Source of the DNA: Thermoanaerobacteraceae bacterium
GTDB lineage: Bacteria; Bacillota; JADQBR01
Direction of reading: 5' to 3'
Length of the DNA: 64,000 nucleotides
NCBI GenBank assembly: GCA_017656305.1
Contig: JACDOG010000002.1
Coordinates: forward strand, 228,121 to 292,120
In this document: piece by piece, positions 7,875-17,486 of the stretch
How the letters are laid out: each line of letters opens with the position of its first letter
Numbering within the stretch: the first letter of the stretch is position 1
The notes under the pieces: model-generated
What the model saw: the letters and a program-made list of their open reading frames with translations, nothing else
Databases searched by the model: none
Told to the model about the DNA's origin: nothing
Made by a program: the position numbers and the translations under genes

Positions 7875-8726
7875 ATGCAAATCAACACAATTATGGTTAT
7901 TGGGGCCGGCCAAATGGGCAGCGGTATTGCTCAGGTTGCTGCTCAAAGCGGGTATTCGGTCCTGTTAAATGATTTGGAACAAAAATTCATTGATAGAGGG
8001 ATGTCTGTTATTGAGAAAAATTTATCCCGTCTGGTGAAGAAAGAACGGCTCAGCGAGGCGGACAAGGAAGATATTATGGATCGCCTTCAGGGAACTACCA
8101 GCATGGAAGATGCTGCAAAGGCGGACCTGGTAATAGAAGCTGCAGTGGAAAACCTGGAGGTCAAGACCAATATTTTTAGACAGCTGGACGAAATCTGCGC
8201 ACCAGAGACGATTTTAGCGACCAACACCTCTTCGTTGTCCATCACGCAAATTGCCGCAGCGACCAAGAGACCGGACAGGGTTATCGGCATGCACTTTATG
8301 AATCCGGTTCCGGTCATGAAGCTTGTAGAGGTAATTCGCGGCCTGGCTACTGCGGATGAAGTTTTTGAAGTTATTAAGGAAACCAGTGAGAAAATGGGTA
8401 AGACTCCTGTTGAGGTTAACGATTTTCCGGGTTTTGCCTTAAATCGCATTTTGATTCCCATGATAAACGAGGCAATCTATGCCGTGTATGAAGGGGTGGC
8501 GACTCCCGAAGCGGTGGACAAAGTGATGACTCTGGGAGCCAACCAGCCAATGGGACCCCTGGCTTTGGCGGACTTGATCGGTCTCGATACCTGCCTGGCA
8601 ATCATGGAAGTATTGCATGAAGGTTTTGGAGATTCTAAATACCGCCCGTGCCCGCTGCTGCGGCAGTATGTTCAGAGCGGACGTTTGGGCCGCAAGACCG
8701 GACAGGGCTTTTATAACTACGAGTAA
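7875..8726 (+). CDS. hbd: 3-hydroxybutyryl-CoA dehydrogenase
   Basis: 283 aa, the usual length. It has an N-terminal NAD-binding Rossmann fold ([13 protein letters not shown]) and the catalytic histidine in [17 protein letters not shown]. The C-terminal dimerisation domain carries [18 protein letters not shown] and ends [12 protein letters not shown]. It interconverts acetoacetyl-CoA and 3-hydroxybutyryl-CoA. ATG 7875 follows GGGAGGGG; the earlier ATG 7860 lies before that site. First gene of an operon whose other members supply hydratase, CoA-transferase, electron transfer and thiolase functions; no acyl-CoA dehydrogenase is present here. Confidence 0.93.
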   Translation: MQINTIMVIGAGQMGSGIAQVAAQSGYSVLLNDLEQKFIDRGMSVIEKNLSRLVKKERLSEADKEDIMDRLQGTTSMEDAAKADLVIEAAVENLEVKTNIFRQLDEICAPETILATNTSSLSITQIAAATKRPDRVIGMHFMNPVPVMKLVEVIRGLATADEVFEVIKETSEKMGKTPVEVNDFPGFALNRILIPMINEAIYAVYEGVATPEAVDKVMTLGANQPMGPLALADLIGLDTCLAIMEVLHEGFGDSKYRPCPLLRQYVQSGRLGRKTGQGFYNYE

Positions 8727-8743
8727 TAAGGGAGGGGAGTTTG

Positions 8744-9520
8744 GTGTACGAAAATCTGTTATGGGAAATCAAGGAAGGTATTGGATACCTGACGCTTAAC
8801 CGGCCGCAATCCCTAAATGCATTAAATAATGCAGTTTTGCAAGAATTGAGCGGCCTGTTGGATGAAATTGCGGAAAACAATGAAGTTGAAGTTGTTGTGG
8901 TGACCGGTGCCGGCAAGGCGTTCATTGCCGGGGCTGATATCAAGGAAATGGCGGAAAAAACTGCTTTGGAAGCCAGGGAGTTTTCCGCTTTAGGACATGA
9001 GGTCATGTTAAAACTGGAAAACCTGCCCCAGCCTACCATTGCTGCCGTTAACGGCTATGCTTTGGGCGGCGGTTTGGAATTGGCCATGGCATGCGACATG
9101 CGCGTTGCCTCAAAGAAGGCCAAGTTTGGGCAGCCGGAAGTGGGGCTGGGAGTTATTCCGGGATTTGGCGGTACACAGAGACTGCCAAGACTTATTGGCA
9201 AGGCTTTTGCAAGTGAAATGCTGTATACTGGCGGTATGTATGATGCCGAACAGGCTTATCAAATGGGGCTGGTCAACAGGGTAGTGGAGCCGGAAGAACT
9301 GATGGACAGCGTGGAAGAACTGGCCAGGCAAATCATGTCCAAAGGGAAGATTGCGGTACAGCTTGCCAAGAGCGCCGTGGTTAACGGCCTGGACATGGAC
9401 CTGGATAGCGCGTTGGCTTACGAAAAAGAAATTTTCGCCCTTTGTTTCGCAACAGAAGATCAAAAGGAAGGAATGCGGGCATTCATAAATAAAGAAAAGC
9501 CGCAATTTAAGGGGAAATAG
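8744..9520 (+). CDS. crt: Enoyl-CoA hydratase / crotonase
   Basis: 258-aa crotonase-fold protein. The oxyanion-hole segments are AFIAGADIKEMAE and NGYALGGGLELAMACD. The catalytic glutamate lies in GQPEVGLGVIPGFGGTQRLPR. It hydrates crotonyl-CoA to 3-hydroxybutyryl-CoA, feeding or drawing from Hbd encoded just upstream. GTG 8744 is favoured over TTG 8741 because it leaves 6 bases from the GGAGGGG site. The gap to hbd is 17 bases. Confidence 0.93.
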   Translation: MYENLLWEIKEGIGYLTLNRPQSLNALNNAVLQELSGLLDEIAENNEVEVVVVTGAGKAFIAGADIKEMAEKTALEAREFSALGHEVMLKLENLPQPTIAAVNGYALGGGLELAMACDMRVASKKAKFGQPEVGLGVIPGFGGTQRLPRLIGKAFASEMLYTGGMYDAEQAYQMGLVNRVVEPEELMDSVEELARQIMSKGKIAVQLAKSAVVNGLDMDLDSALAYEKEIFALCFATEDQKEGMRAFINKEKPQFKGK

Positions 9521-9544
9521 TTTAAGACCAAAGAGGTGAACCGG

Positions 9545-10921
9545 ATGAGCAAAGCAGCTGATGACTTGCACCAGAGTACGGCAAGGCCGCTGGGGACAGA
9601 GAGAAGAGAGTTTCCCACAACTGCCAAGGCAGTAAAGGAACTTTACCGCCAGAAGTTGGTATCTCCTGAAGAAGCGGTGAAAGCAGTCAAGTCGGGAGAT
9701 AGGGTGGCTTTGCCGTTGGGATGTGGGGAGCCGGCAGGTTTGCTGAGGGCGCTATTTGCAAGACGCGAAGAACTATCTGGTGTAATAATAGACCAGATGC
9801 TGCCCTTCAGACAAGCCGAGTACTTAAAAAGCCCGGAATATGCCAGGCATATCCGGCACAACTCCTGGTTTACCAGCGCACATAACAGGCAGGGTGTTAA
9901 TGAAGGTTGGGCGGATTACACGCCGGGATACTTTCACGAGTATCCCAAGTACTTTCAAAAGTATGTAGACGTAGCGGTGTTTATGGGTACGGTTTCACCA
10001 ATGGATGAACGGGGCTACTTTAGTTTTGGCACGTCAGTGGACTATACAAGTACTGCAGCGGCTGAAGCAAAAATTGTCATTCTCGAAGTAAATGAAACTA
10101 TGCCGTACACCCACGGCAACAGTCTCATTCACGTCTCCGAAGTGGACTATATAGTAGAAAACAACGAGCCCATACCTGAACTGCCCAACCCGCCTCTTAC
10201 CGAGACTGACATTAAGATCGGCCAGCTGATTGCAGAAAGAATAGAAGATGGCTCTACTATTCAGTTAGGTATTGGCGCCATGCCCAATGCGGTGGCCCAA
10301 TTACTGCTGGACAAAAAGGACTTGGGCATTCATTCGGAGATGATTACGGACGGCATGGTGGACCTGGTAGAAAGCGGTGCCGTGACGGGCCGCAAGAAAA
10401 CCATCAACCGGGGTAAGATTATCGGGACTTTTGCCGGCGGTTCCAGGAGGCTTTACGATTTTCTCCACGACAATCCGATGGTGGAGATGCACCCGGTTTC
10501 CTACGTTAATGACCCTTATGTTATCGGCCAGAATTACAAAATGATATCTATTAACTCTTCTATTGAAGTAGACCTGTTTGGACAGTGTGCTTCCGAAACC
10601 ATAGGAACCTACCAGTTCAGCGGTACGGGAGGGCAGACGGATTTTGCTCGGGGCTGTGTGCGTTCCCCGGGAGGGAAGGGCTTCATTGCTCTCCATTCAA
10701 CAGCCAAGAACGGAACTATATCTAAGATAGTGCCTACGTTGAAACCGGGAGCGATTGTCACAACTACCAAAAATGACGTAGACCACGTGGTGACGGAGTA
10801 CGGGGTGGCGGAACTACGAGGTAAAACAGCAAGAGAACGGGCGTTGGCGCTAATTAACATAGCACATCCCGATTTCCGTGATGAACTCCGGTATCACGCT
10901 AGGAAAATGAATTTAATTTAA
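9545..10921 (+). CDS. Acyl-CoA:acetate CoA-transferase (4-hydroxybutyrate/butyrate type)
   Basis: 458-aa member of the acetyl-CoA hydrolase/transferase family. Both halves are present: the N-terminal VKSGDRVALPLGCGEP, and the C-terminal domain with IQLGIGAMPNAVA and SETIGTYQFSGTGGQTDFARG. The glutamate in the SET motif is the likely thioester-forming residue, and GGQxDFxRG is typical of butyryl-CoA:acetate and 4-hydroxybutyrate CoA-transferases. It would swap CoA between short acyl groups and acetate. The operon favours butyrate or crotonate, but specificity cannot be read from the sequence. ATG 9545 follows AGAGGTGA. Confidence 0.85.
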   Translation: MSKAADDLHQSTARPLGTERREFPTTAKAVKELYRQKLVSPEEAVKAVKSGDRVALPLGCGEPAGLLRALFARREELSGVIIDQMLPFRQAEYLKSPEYARHIRHNSWFTSAHNRQGVNEGWADYTPGYFHEYPKYFQKYVDVAVFMGTVSPMDERGYFSFGTSVDYTSTAAAEAKIVILEVNETMPYTHGNSLIHVSEVDYIVENNEPIPELPNPPLTETDIKIGQLIAERIEDGSTIQLGIGAMPNAVAQLLLDKKDLGIHSEMITDGMVDLVESGAVTGRKKTINRGKIIGTFAGGSRRLYDFLHDNPMVEMHPVSYVNDPYVIGQNYKMISINSSIEVDLFGQCASETIGTYQFSGTGGQTDFARGCVRSPGGKGFIALHSTAKNGTISKIVPTLKPGAIVTTTKNDVDHVVTEYGVAELRGKTARERALALINIAHPDFRDELRYHARKMNLI

Positions 10922-10957
10922 CTTATTAAAAATAAAATTCAGAAGGAGGTAATTTTG

Positions 10958-11710
10958 TTGAACATTTTAGTATGTCTTAAGCAAACTTTTGATACTGAAG
11001 CCAAGATCGAACTGAAAGATGGCGAAATTTCCACCCAGGGGATTAAGTACATTGTCAATCCCTACGATGAATTTGCAGTTGAGGAAGCGCTGAAATTGAA
11101 AGAAGCTCACGGTGGAGAAGTGACAGTAATCAGTGTCGGTCCCGAGCGTGTTCAGGAAGCACTGCGTCAAGCGCTGGCAATGGGTGCTGACAAGGCTGTT
11201 TTGATTGAGACTGAACAGGACGATGCTTATGCTACGGCAAAATTACTGGCCAAAGCTATTGAAGGTATGGATTACGACCTGATACTCGGCGGGCAGGTAG
11301 CTATTGACGATAATTCCAGTCAGGTGGCTACCAGGTTGGCGGAGGAACTGGATTTACCGCAGGTTACTATCGTGACCAAGTTGGACATTGACGGTGACAA
11401 GGCTATTTGTACCAGGGAAATTGAAGGCGGCAGCCAGATTGTAGAAACTTCACTCCCCGCCGTGATCACGGCACAAAAAGGTTTGAACGAACCGAGATAT
11501 CCCAGTCTGAAGGGTATCATGCAGGCGAAGAAAAAGGAACTGAAGAAAATTACTCCGGAAGAACTGGGCGTAGAGGTGGAAAGCAAGGTAGAGACTTTGG
11601 AAGTATTCTTACCGCCCAAGAAGGAAGCTGGCAAGATAATTGAAGGTGAAGCTGAGGAGGCGGCTAGAGAGTTAGTAAGATTACTGAAGGAAGAAGCTAA
11701 AGTGGTTTAA
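10958..11710 (+). CDS. etfB: Electron transfer flavoprotein, beta subunit
   Basis: 250 aa, with the family opening MNILVCLKQTFDTEAKIEL and the nucleotide-binding fold through GADKAVLIE and LILGGQVAIDDNSSQV. It pairs with EtfA to carry electrons from acyl-CoA dehydrogenases. TTG 10958 is chosen because AGGAGGT ends 7 bases upstream; TTG 10955 is too close. Whether this EtfBA bifurcates cannot be decided by eye, but the adjacent membrane FeS protein suggests delivery to a quinone pool. Confidence 0.9.
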   Translation: MNILVCLKQTFDTEAKIELKDGEISTQGIKYIVNPYDEFAVEEALKLKEAHGGEVTVISVGPERVQEALRQALAMGADKAVLIETEQDDAYATAKLLAKAIEGMDYDLILGGQVAIDDNSSQVATRLAEELDLPQVTIVTKLDIDGDKAICTREIEGGSQIVETSLPAVITAQKGLNEPRYPSLKGIMQAKKKELKKITPEELGVEVESKVETLEVFLPPKKEAGKIIEGEAEEAARELVRLLKEEAKVV

Positions 11711-11787
11711 AGCCTGAGTACTCGTTTTTCCCAGGGGAAACTGCTTACCAATTCAAATTAATACAACCAATTGGAGGGGAGATAACT

Positions 11788-12759
11788 ATGGCCATATGGG
11801 TAGTTGCTGAACAGCAAGATGGTGAAATTAAAAAGGTTAGCCTGGAGATATTGAGCAAAGGGCAAGAACTGGCGGAAGAGTTAGGCGTGGAATTAGAGGC
11901 GGTACTTCTGGGGGAGGGCGTGGCAGATTTAGCCGATACCCTGGCTGCTTACGGAGCAAGCAAGGTGTACCTGGCAGATGATGAGCAACTGGCTGACTAT
12001 AGCACCGAGGCCTACAGCCAGGTAATTGCTGAACTGATTGAAGATAAAGAGCCGGACGCCGTGTTCTTCGGTCATACTGCGTTTGGTAAAGACCTGGCGC
12101 CCCGGGTAGCACAAAAGGTGGAAACGGGTATGCTCAGTGATATCACTGCTGTGGAAGTTGATGGTGACGAGTTGATATTTACCCGTCCTATTTATGCAGG
12201 CAAGGCCTTTACCAAGAGTAAGGTTCTCTCCAGTCCTGTGATGGCTACATTCAGACCCAACGTTCAGGAATTGGCCGAGCCGCAAGAAGCCTCCGCCAGT
12301 GTAGAGGAAGTGGATGTAGACATAGATGAAGTTCGGGCCAAAGTTACTGACGTGAGGAAACAAAGCGGCGGCCGCGTGCTGTTGACTGAAGCGGATATTA
12401 TCGTCAGCGGCGGTCGCGGCATGAAAGGACCGGAAAACTATAAAATACTAGAAGAACTGGCTGACGTCCTGGGTGCAGCAGTAGGGGCTTCCCGTGCTGC
12501 CGTAGATGCCGGCTGGCGGCCGCATTCGGACCAGGTAGGCCAGACAGGAAAAACCGTCTCGCCCAACCTATACATTGCCTGCGGTATCAGCGGTGCAATC
12601 CAGCACCTGGCCGGCATGAGTTCTTCCAAGTATATCGTTGCCATTAACAAAGATGAAGAGGCAAACATCTTCAACGTGGCTGACTACGGAATTGTTAATG
12701 ATTTGTTCAAGGTAGTTCCGGTAATGACTGAAGAGTTTAAAAAAGTACTGGATAAATAG
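11788..12759 (+). CDS. etfA: Electron transfer flavoprotein, alpha subunit
   Basis: 323 aa. The C-terminal FAD domain is well preserved: [42 protein letters not shown] and [11 protein letters not shown]. It forms the EtfAB heterodimer with the protein encoded 77 bases upstream. ATG 11788 follows GGAGGGGAG. The hairpin after the gene separates it from the membrane FeS protein without a clear U tract. Confidence 0.93.
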   Translation: MAIWVVAEQQDGEIKKVSLEILSKGQELAEELGVELEAVLLGEGVADLADTLAAYGASKVYLADDEQLADYSTEAYSQVIAELIEDKEPDAVFFGHTAFGKDLAPRVAQKVETGMLSDITAVEVDGDELIFTRPIYAGKAFTKSKVLSSPVMATFRPNVQELAEPQEASASVEEVDVDIDEVRAKVTDVRKQSGGRVLLTEADIIVSGGRGMKGPENYKILEELADVLGAAVGASRAAVDAGWRPHSDQVGQTGKTVSPNLYIACGISGAIQHLAGMSSSKYIVAINKDEEANIFNVADYGIVNDLFKVVPVMTEEFKKVLDK

Positions 12760-12773
12760 TGTGGCATTGTAGT

Positions 12774-12799
12774 GGCGCGGGTTCCCGGTAACCCGTGCC
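12774..12799 (+). terminator. Hairpin between etfA and the membrane FeS gene
   Basis: The stem GGCGCGGGTT / AACCCGTGCC (one mismatch) with a CCCGGT loop has no run of T directly behind it. It is more likely a partial terminator or a processing/stability hairpin inside the operon. Confidence 0.4.
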
Positions 12800-12874
12800 T
12801 TCCACTAAATTAAAACTTTTTCGGGAGCAGCGCCTAGCTGTGAACTTCCAAAATGATTTAGGGGGCTGAGTATT

Positions 12875-14884
12875 ATGACCGCAAGTCGCGAAATTTACTG
12901 GAACATTCATGGTCATAGCCTGATGTACCTGCTATTTATCGTGGCCCTGGTTATCTTCGGTTACGGTTTTTACGGCAAGTATAAACTGTGGCGGATCGGT
13001 TTGCCCGAAAAACGGACGGATGATATTCCCACCCGTATTTATAACGTTCTCTATCATACTTTTGCTCACCGCCGCATTTTCCGGGAAGGCTATCCCGGCA
13101 GCATGCACGGATTCATTTTTTACGGCTTTGTGATTTTTGTAATCGGCACGGCTGTAGTTGCCATCCAGGCAGACCTGGGACTGCAGATCTTTCACGGTAA
13201 CTTCTACCTGTGGCTTTCCTTATTAATGGATTTAGGTGGTTTGGCTGCCATAATTGGCATTTTAATGGCATATTACCGTAGGTATGTGTTGAAACCCGAG
13301 CGTCTGGACAACCAGCGCGATGACGCTTACAGCCTGCATTTATTACTTTTAATAGTGGTAACCGGTTTTATTATCGAGGGATTGCGCATTGCGGCAACAC
13401 AGGACCCGTGGGCAGCCTGGTCACCGGTAGGTATGGTAGTGGGCAGTATTCTGGGCGGCTTGTCTCCGGAGACAATCAAAGGCATTCACAAGGTATTCTG
13501 GTGGGGACATTTGCTGCTGGCTTTTGGTTTCATTGCCTACCTGCCTTATGCCAAACTGTTCCACATTATCACTACGCCGCTGAACCAGTTTTTCAGCAGC
13601 CTGAAGCCCGCAGGAGCCTTACAAACCATTAATTTTGAAGATGAGGATTTGGAGCACTACGGTATTTCCGAGCTGGAGCACTTTACCTGGAAGCAACTCT
13701 TTGATACCGATGCCTGCACCCGCTGCGGCAGGTGTCAGGACAACTGCCCGGCGTACCTGACGGAAAAGCCTTTGTCTCCCAAGCAGATGACTCAGGACTT
13801 AAAAGCCTATCTGGCAAGCAGGGGGACTGCAGCATCCGGGGTTTCTGCCGGTGAAGGAGAAGCAGCGGAAGTGGCAGCTGCGGCAGAACAACAGCCTTTG
13901 GTCGGGGGATTATTTAGTGAGGATACTATCTGGAGCTGCACCACGTGCAGGTCCTGCCAGGAACAATGCCCCGCAATGATTGAGCATATAGACAAGACCA
14001 TTGGCATGCGGCGCTATCTGGTCCTGGAAGAGAGTAAGTTCCCGTCCGAAGTACAGACAACATTCCGTAACGTGGAAAACAACGGCAACCCCTGGGGTGT
14101 TGGTTTTGCCGACAGGGCCAAGTGGGCCGAAGGTCTGGGTGTGAAAATTCTTTCCGAAGACGGTGACGTGGACATTCTTTACTGGCCTGGCTGTGCGGGC
14201 GCATTTGACGACCGTAACAAGAAAGTTGCTACAGCAGTGGTTAAGGTGTTGCAGGCGGCAGGCGTTAATTTTGGTATTCTCGGTACGGAGGAAAAATGCT
14301 GCGGCGATTCCATCCGCAGGATCGGAAACGAGTACTTGTTCCAAATGACTGCTGAAGAAAATATTGAGACCATTAAGTCTTACGGCATCAAGAAGGTTGT
14401 AACCCAATGTCCGCACTGCTACAACACCTTAAAGAATGAATACCCTGAGTTCGGTGCCGATTTTGAAGTGGTACACCACACGCAGTTCATTCAGGAATTA
14501 ATCGATACGGGCAAACTTTACATCGAGAAACCGGAAGCACTGGATGTAACCTATCACGATTCCTGCTACCTGGGGCGTTACAATAACGAGTACAGGGCAC
14601 CGCGGAACGTGCTGCAGCGTATCGGGGCTAGTATCAGGGAAATGGAGAGGAACCTGGAAAAGAGCTTCTGCTGTGGTGCCGGCGGTGGCCGCATGTGGAT
14701 GGAGGAAACCCTGGGTACCAGGATTAACGAGGAACGCACCAAGCAGGCTGTTGCCACGGGTGCCTCCACCGTAGTAACCAACTGCCCGTTCTGCCTGACC
14801 ATGATTGAAGACGGCCTGAAGGAGTATGAAGAGAAAGGTATTAAGGCCTATGATATTGCGGAACTGGTAGCAAAGACGCTCTAG
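12875..14884 (+). CDS. Membrane-bound FeS oxidoreductase (FadF / Etf:menaquinone oxidoreductase type)
   Basis: 669 aa. The first 240 residues hold about five to six transmembrane helices with histidines placed as in nitrate-reductase gamma (cytochrome b) subunits. Two [4Fe-4S] motifs follow: CTRCGRCQDNCP (about 287) and CTTCRSCQEQCP (about 357). Next come two CCG domains of the HdrD/GlpC type (CCGDSIRR, CPHCYNTL; FCCGAGGGRMW, CPFCLTM). Its place beside etfBA matches the proposed route by which reduced Etf passes electrons to menaquinone in Bacillus (FadF) and Syntrophomonas. It acts at the inner face of the cytoplasmic membrane. Confidence 0.85.
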   Translation: MTASREIYWNIHGHSLMYLLFIVALVIFGYGFYGKYKLWRIGLPEKRTDDIPTRIYNVLYHTFAHRRIFREGYPGSMHGFIFYGFVIFVIGTAVVAIQADLGLQIFHGNFYLWLSLLMDLGGLAAIIGILMAYYRRYVLKPERLDNQRDDAYSLHLLLLIVVTGFIIEGLRIAATQDPWAAWSPVGMVVGSILGGLSPETIKGIHKVFWWGHLLLAFGFIAYLPYAKLFHIITTPLNQFFSSLKPAGALQTINFEDEDLEHYGISELEHFTWKQLFDTDACTRCGRCQDNCPAYLTEKPLSPKQMTQDLKAYLASRGTAASGVSAGEGEAAEVAAAAEQQPLVGGLFSEDTIWSCTTCRSCQEQCPAMIEHIDKTIGMRRYLVLEESKFPSEVQTTFRNVENNGNPWGVGFADRAKWAEGLGVKILSEDGDVDILYWPGCAGAFDDRNKKVATAVVKVLQAAGVNFGILGTEEKCCGDSIRRIGNEYLFQMTAEENIETIKSYGIKKVVTQCPHCYNTLKNEYPEFGADFEVVHHTQFIQELIDTGKLYIEKPEALDVTYHDSCYLGRYNNEYRAPRNVLQRIGASIREMERNLEKSFCCGAGGGRMWMEETLGTRINEERTKQAVATGASTVVTNCPFCLTMIEDGLKEYEEKGIKAYDIAELVAKTL

Positions 14885-14928
14885 GGACATCCGGTTACTA
14901 ATATCAAATTTAGAAAGGAATGGTTATC

Positions 14929-16107
14929 ATGACTGAAGCTGTTATAGTGAGCGCTGTGCGTACGGCTGTCGGTAGTTACGGGAAGAGTTTGGCCAACTAC
15001 CCGGCTGTTGACCTGGGCGCTGTGGTCATAAAGGAAGCCTTGAACAGGATTAATTTGAATCCTGAAGAGGTTGACGAAGTAATTATGGGTAACGTTCTCC
15101 AGGCCGGACTGGGCCAAAACCCGGCCCGGCAGGCTGCCGTTAAGGCGGGAATACCCGTGGAAGTACCGGCTTACACGCTGAATAAGGTCTGCGGTTCCGG
15201 TTTGAAAACCGTCGGGCAGGCAGCCCAGGCTATCAAAGCCGGCGATGCTGACGTTATAGTGGCAGGCGGTATGGAAAACATGAGTATGGCTCCGTATCTT
15301 ATTGATAAGGCACGCTGGGGCTACCGCATGGGCGACGGCAAATTAATGGACACAATGATTAAAGACGGGCTTTGGTGCGCATTTAACGACTACCACATGG
15401 GTATTACGGCGGAAAATGTAGCCGAAAAATATGGCATTAGCCGTGAAGAACAGGACGAATTTGCTTTGGAAAGTCAGACACGTGCTGCCAGGGCCATTGT
15501 CGAGGGCAAATTTAAAGATGAGATTGTGCCTCTGTCCATCCCCCAGCGGAAGGGTGACCCGATCATATTTGATACTGACGAACACCCGCGGGAAACTTCA
15601 ATGGAAAAGCTGGCCGCACTAAAACCGGCATTTAAGAAAGATGGTACCGTTACGGCGGGCAATGCCTCCGGTATCAATGACGGTGCTGCTGCGGTGGTGG
15701 TCATGAGCAAAGAAAAGGCGGACAGTTTGGGTTTGACGCCCATGGCCTACATTAGAAGTGCTGCTACTGCCGGTGTGGACCCGTCCATTATGGGCATGGG
15801 CCCGGTACCGGCCTCCCGTAAAGCCCTGGAAAAGGCCGGGTTGACTGCTCGGGACATGGACCTGGTGGAAGCCAACGAAGCATTTGCTTCCCAGGCTATT
15901 GCCGTGTGCCGTGAACTGGAACTGGATCGAGAAAAGGTAAACGTCAACGGTGGTGCCATTGCTCTCGGTCACCCCATTGGCGCCAGCGGCACCCGCATTT
16001 TAATTACCCTGCTTTATGAAATGATTAAGCGAGACAGCGAACTGGGCCTGGCAACTCTCTGCATCGGCGGTGGCCAGGGAGCGGCCATGGTAATACAGCG
16101 GAAATAA
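14929..16107 (+). CDS. thlA: Acetyl-CoA acetyltransferase (thiolase)
   Basis: 392 aa, standard length. Catalytic residues are visible: Cys88 in [11 protein letters not shown], His348 in [10 protein letters not shown], and Cys378 in TLCIGGGQG. It condenses two acetyl-CoA or cleaves acetoacetyl-CoA, closing the pathway with Hbd and Crt. ATG 14929 is chosen over ATG 14920 because AAAGGA lies 9 bases upstream. Last gene of the operon, ended by a terminator. Confidence 0.94.
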   Translation: MTEAVIVSAVRTAVGSYGKSLANYPAVDLGAVVIKEALNRINLNPEEVDEVIMGNVLQAGLGQNPARQAAVKAGIPVEVPAYTLNKVCGSGLKTVGQAAQAIKAGDADVIVAGGMENMSMAPYLIDKARWGYRMGDGKLMDTMIKDGLWCAFNDYHMGITAENVAEKYGISREEQDEFALESQTRAARAIVEGKFKDEIVPLSIPQRKGDPIIFDTDEHPRETSMEKLAALKPAFKKDGTVTAGNASGINDGAAAVVVMSKEKADSLGLTPMAYIRSAATAGVDPSIMGMGPVPASRKALEKAGLTARDMDLVEANEAFASQAIAVCRELELDREKVNVNGGAIALGHPIGASGTRILITLLYEMIKRDSELGLATLCIGGGQGAAMVIQRK

Positions 16108-16120
16108 CTATTAATACTAG

Positions 16121-16144
16121 GGGCACCCGCCAGGGTGCCTTTTC
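16121..16144 (+). terminator. Terminator of the hbd-thl operon
   Basis: 7-bp stem GGCACCC / GGGTGCC with a GCCA loop, then TTTTCTG. Confidence 0.85.
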
Positions 16145-16354
16145 TGATTTTCTGAATATTAGTTTTGACTAGTGGAATCCGGTCAGTGTAGAAACATGAA
16201 AATTTATCAGGTATTTTGACAACAATTAAAAAAAGGACTCTCCCCCGGTGCTGTCGAATACAAATTAAAATTGCTGAGTTTGTTATGAATGTCACAAGAA
16301 GCGTATCTTTTTTGTTTTCCCAAAGCATAGTTTAAAATTTAGGGGGGCGACTTT

Positions 16355-17386
16355 ATGCAAAATGATGTATTTTTAAGGGCGTGCCGGCGTGAGGAAGTAG
16401 AATACACGCCTGTTTGGTTGATGAGGCAAGCCGGTCGTTATATGGAAGAGTACATGGCTATACGCAGAAAATACTCGTTTTTAGAAATGTGTAAAACCCC
16501 GGAATTGGCTGCTGAAGTTACCTTGCAGCCGGTCAACCGGTTAGGCGTAGATGCGGCGATACTGTTTGCAGACATTCTCTTGCCGCTGGAAGGTATGGGT
16601 ATTGATTTGGAATTTGCTAAAGGGGAAGGACCGGTAATTCATAACCCGGTGTGTTCGGAAGAGGATGTTAAGAGGCTGAGATTGATAGAACCGGAAGAAG
16701 ATGTTCCGTATGTGCTGGAGGCAGTAAGACTTGTACGGAAAGAGCTGGATGGAAGGGTTCCGCTCATTGGTTTTTCCGGTGCACCGTTTACGCTGGCCAG
16801 CTACATGATTGAAGGCGGCGGTTCCAGGAACTATGTTAACTGTAAGCGCATGATGTGGCAGGCTCCGGAAGTATGGCATGCATTAATGGAAAAAATATCA
16901 AAGGTAGTTGTCAGCTACCTGAAGGCACAGGTTGCCGCTGGTGCCCAGGCCGTACAGGTATTTGATTCCTGGGTTGGGACACTGGCGCCCGAGGATTACC
17001 GCGATTACGTCCTACCCCATTCCCGCTATGTCATGGAACAGCTGAAAGATGTGGGCGTACCGGTCATTCACTTTGCCAATAATGCCTCCACGTTGCTGGA
17101 ACTGGTCAGAGAAGCGGGCGGCGATGTTATAGGGGTTGACTGGCGGATTGATCTAGACGAAGCCTGGAGGCGCATCGGGTATGACGTGGCTATTCAGGGC
17201 AACCTGGATCCTATTGCCCTGATGGCACCGCCGAAGGTTATAGAGGAGAAGGTGAAGAGCATTTTGGAAAAGGCCGGTAATCGTCCGGGTCACATTTTTA
17301 ACCTGGGTCACGGTATCAACAAGGAAACACCTGTAGAGCATGTTATCGCTCTGGTAGAGGCTGTGCACAAGTACAGCAAAAGATAA
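16355..17386 (+). CDS. hemE: Uroporphyrinogen decarboxylase
   Basis: 343-aa cytosolic TIM-barrel enzyme that turns uroporphyrinogen III into coproporphyrinogen III. The signature PVWLMRQAGRYMEEY near residue 20 holds the substrate-binding arginines. The aspartate of FADILLPLEGMGIDL and the histidine of NLGHGINKETPVEHV are in place. The start follows AGGGGGGC. First gene of hemE-hemH-hemY, the order known from Bacillus. Confidence 0.95.
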   Translation: MQNDVFLRACRREEVEYTPVWLMRQAGRYMEEYMAIRRKYSFLEMCKTPELAAEVTLQPVNRLGVDAAILFADILLPLEGMGIDLEFAKGEGPVIHNPVCSEEDVKRLRLIEPEEDVPYVLEAVRLVRKELDGRVPLIGFSGAPFTLASYMIEGGGSRNYVNCKRMMWQAPEVWHALMEKISKVVVSYLKAQVAAGAQAVQVFDSWVGTLAPEDYRDYVLPHSRYVMEQLKDVGVPVIHFANNASTLLELVREAGGDVIGVDWRIDLDEAWRRIGYDVAIQGNLDPIALMAPPKVIEEKVKSILEKAGNRPGHIFNLGHGINKETPVEHVIALVEAVHKYSKR

Positions 17387-17405
17387 TGTCTGAAAATAAA
17401 AAAAC

Positions 17406-17465
17406 AGCAAAATAGTACTACTGCCTTCGCTTTGTTGCTTGGCTTTTTGGTGGTACTATTTTGCT
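17406..17465 (+). repeat. Long inverted repeat between hemE and hemH
   Basis: Perfect 13-bp arms, AGCAAAATAGTAC (17406-17418) and GTACTATTTTGCT (17453-17465), with a 34-base loop rich in T and G. It ends 21 bases before the hemH start. It could be an intercistronic processing or attenuation hairpin; no clean T tract follows. Confidence 0.7.
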
Positions 17466-17486
17466 TAAATTTTGAGGAGGCAATTT

